Source: an uncultured bacterium
Lineage (GTDB): Bacteria; Patescibacteriota; Minisyncoccia; Phycocordibacterales; UBA1006
Direction: 5' to 3'
Length of the DNA stretch: 5,530 nt
Assembly: GCA_937898165.1 (NCBI GenBank)
Contig: CALDKO010000109.1
Span: 1 to 5,530, forward strand
This document shows positions 4,878 through 5,530 of this stretch, in pieces (positions within the stretch are counted from its first letter, which is position 1; each line of letters begins with the position of its first letter). The notes beneath the pieces are model-generated. The model worked only from the letters and a program-made list of their open reading frames with translations. It was not told the origin of the DNA and searched no databases. A program made the position numbers and the translations under genes.

Positions 4878-4884
4878 TAACAGT
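4851..4884 (-). pseudogene. Inverted remnant of the 3' half of tRNA-Asn
   Basis: Read on the minus strand from 4884 to 4851, three exact blocks of the tRNA-Asn gene recur in the same order: ACTGTTAA (4884-4877; tRNA 4761-4768, including the whole anticodon), AGGTTCGA (4867-4860; tRNA 4781-4788) and CCTACC (4856-4851; tRNA 4791-4796). The spacing between the first two blocks is 3 nt shorter than in the tRNA, and one extra base lies between the last two. Neither a D arm nor an acceptor stem can be formed around it, so it cannot be a working tRNA. It lies 48 nt beyond the tRNA and in inverted orientation. It may be a degraded duplicate, or an antisense element able to pair with tRNA-Asn; sequence alone does not decide. 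Confidence 0.6.
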
Positions 4885-5530
4885 ATGTACCCAAAAAGAT
4901 ATTTTCAAACTCAATTTGATCTAGCGAATAAAATGTCAGAAATGAAAAATATTCCACTTTCAGAAGCATTATTTAACTACACAATGTATTATAGGCGTCT
5001 TGGGATTAGTGGGGAACGTAATATAAATAATCCAGAATGGATTTCATTTGTTGAAAAAATAAATATTCAAGATCCAGTTGATATTTTTTATAATTTATAT
5101 ACCAAACGAAAATTAGAAGCAGGTGAAGAAAAACACTCTCGTTTTGGTGATTTTAATTATGAAATAGAAGGTGAAGAGGTTCATATACATTTTTCACCTA
5201 ATCAGAAAGCAGAAATTGGTTCGTTAAAAAAAGAGGTAGTTCCTAATCGAATTAAGGAACTAACTGAAATGTTCCAGGAGATAAAAGAAAAATATCCGAA
5301 TGCAAAAACAGTAAATGGGTCAAGTTGGCTTTATAATTTTGAAAGTTATAAAAGACTGTTTCCACATGAGTACTCTCAAAATACTGAGATTTCTAAATTA
5401 TGTCTGCAAGGAGGTTCTGGTTGGGGTCAATTTGTTCGGGCAAATGGAGAATTAAATGAAGAGAGAATTGAAGAATTTTATAAAAATTTAGAGAAATTAG
5501 ATCCAGATAAGCCATGGGAAGTTTTTCCAT
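4885..5530 (+). CDS. Conserved-looking protein of unknown function, 3' end outside window
   Basis: An open frame of 215 codons runs from ATG 4885 past the right edge. I cannot name the family. The region FGDFNYEIEGEEVHIHFSPN (87-106), then YPNAKTVNGSSWLYN (137-151), YKRLFPHEY (155-163) and LQGGSGWGQF (174-183) has the look of conserved motifs, and I recall similar GxSWLYN...YxRLFPxxY arrangements in bacterial hypothetical proteins (recollection, not a search). The N-terminal 80 residues look helical and there is no signal peptide or membrane segment, so it is probably cytosolic. The ATG at 4885 fits a candidate promoter that would start transcription at that base. The frame is open further upstream but only into the tRNA-like remnant and terminator. 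Codon use is A/T-ending and more AT-rich than in the neighbouring genes, which may reflect later acquisition. Confidence 0.8.
   Translation, partial: MYPKRYFQTQFDLANKMSEMKNIPLSEALFNYTMYYRRLGISGERNINNPEWISFVEKINIQDPVDIFYNLYTKRKLEAGEEKHSRFGDFNYEIEGEEVHIHFSPNQKAEIGSLKKEVVPNRIKELTEMFQEIKEKYPNAKTVNGSSWLYNFESYKRLFPHEYSQNTEISKLCLQGGSGWGQFVRANGELNEERIEEFYKNLEKLDPDKPWEVFP

Noticed and set aside
4805..4884. T-box riboswitch sensing tRNA-Asn
   Set aside because: There is an AAC opposite the anticodon, but no stem I architecture, no T-box consensus, and the pairing is simple antisense in the wrong order for a T-box.
4840..4960. A complete second tRNA on the minus strand
   Set aside because: Only anticodon-loop and T-arm sequence is recognisable; the T stem mispairs and no D arm or acceptor stem can be formed.
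1..5530. CRISPR array, insertion sequence or recoded UGA
   Set aside because: There are no regularly spaced direct repeats, no transposase, and no in-frame TGA in any gene; all stops seen are TAA or TAG.

Overview
The window is AT-rich, gene-dense bacterial DNA. It carries a conserved translation block (infC-rpmI-rplT, truB and a tRNA-Asn) among short, poorly characterised genes. Divergent but recognisable IF3, L35, L20 and TruB sequences, a tiny Lys-rich protein at the left edge, very short spacers and no visible Shine-Dalgarno motifs together suggest a small-genome Candidate Phyla Radiation (Patescibacteria, perhaps Parcubacteria-like) lineage. That placement is inference; no 16S or other taxonomic marker is present. 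All visible stops are TAA or TAG and no reading frame contains TGA, so nothing indicates a recoded UGA.

Layout. At 1-57 (minus) is the N-terminal end of a Lys-rich small protein, divergent from a LOG/SLOG-family Rossmann nucleotide-binding protein (158-730, plus) that ends in an intrinsic terminator overlapping its stop codon. A 154-residue protein of unknown function (787-1251, plus) follows. It converges on the ribosomal operon, and the two are separated only by a perfect bidirectional terminator hairpin (1253-1283). The minus-strand operon reads infC (2470-1940), rpmI (1927-1727), rplT (1629-1285), with a clear promoter at 2539-2512. Divergent from infC is truB (2598-3416, plus). The truB 3' end holds the -35 box of a full-consensus extended -10 promoter for a secreted, C-terminally membrane-anchored surface protein (3440-4633). 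A terminator, a tRNA-Asn(GTT) (4732-4803), another terminator and a conserved protein of unknown function that runs off the right edge (4885-5530) complete the window.

Genes working together. infC, rpmI and rplT make initiation factor 3 and large-subunit proteins L35 and L20. TruB makes the tRNA T-loop pseudouridine. tRNA-Asn decodes AAC/AAU. These form an information-processing neighbourhood into which single-gene transcription units have been fitted, each with its own promoter and terminator.

Main points for a second look. (1) An inverted, degenerate copy of the 3' half of tRNA-Asn lies at 4851-4884, exactly where the downstream gene's promoter sits. (2) Several start codons (158, 3440, 4885) lie 7-8 nt after a -10 box, where transcription should begin, pointing to leaderless mRNAs, while the operon genes also lack Shine-Dalgarno sequences. 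I did not find a clearly new multi-gene system.
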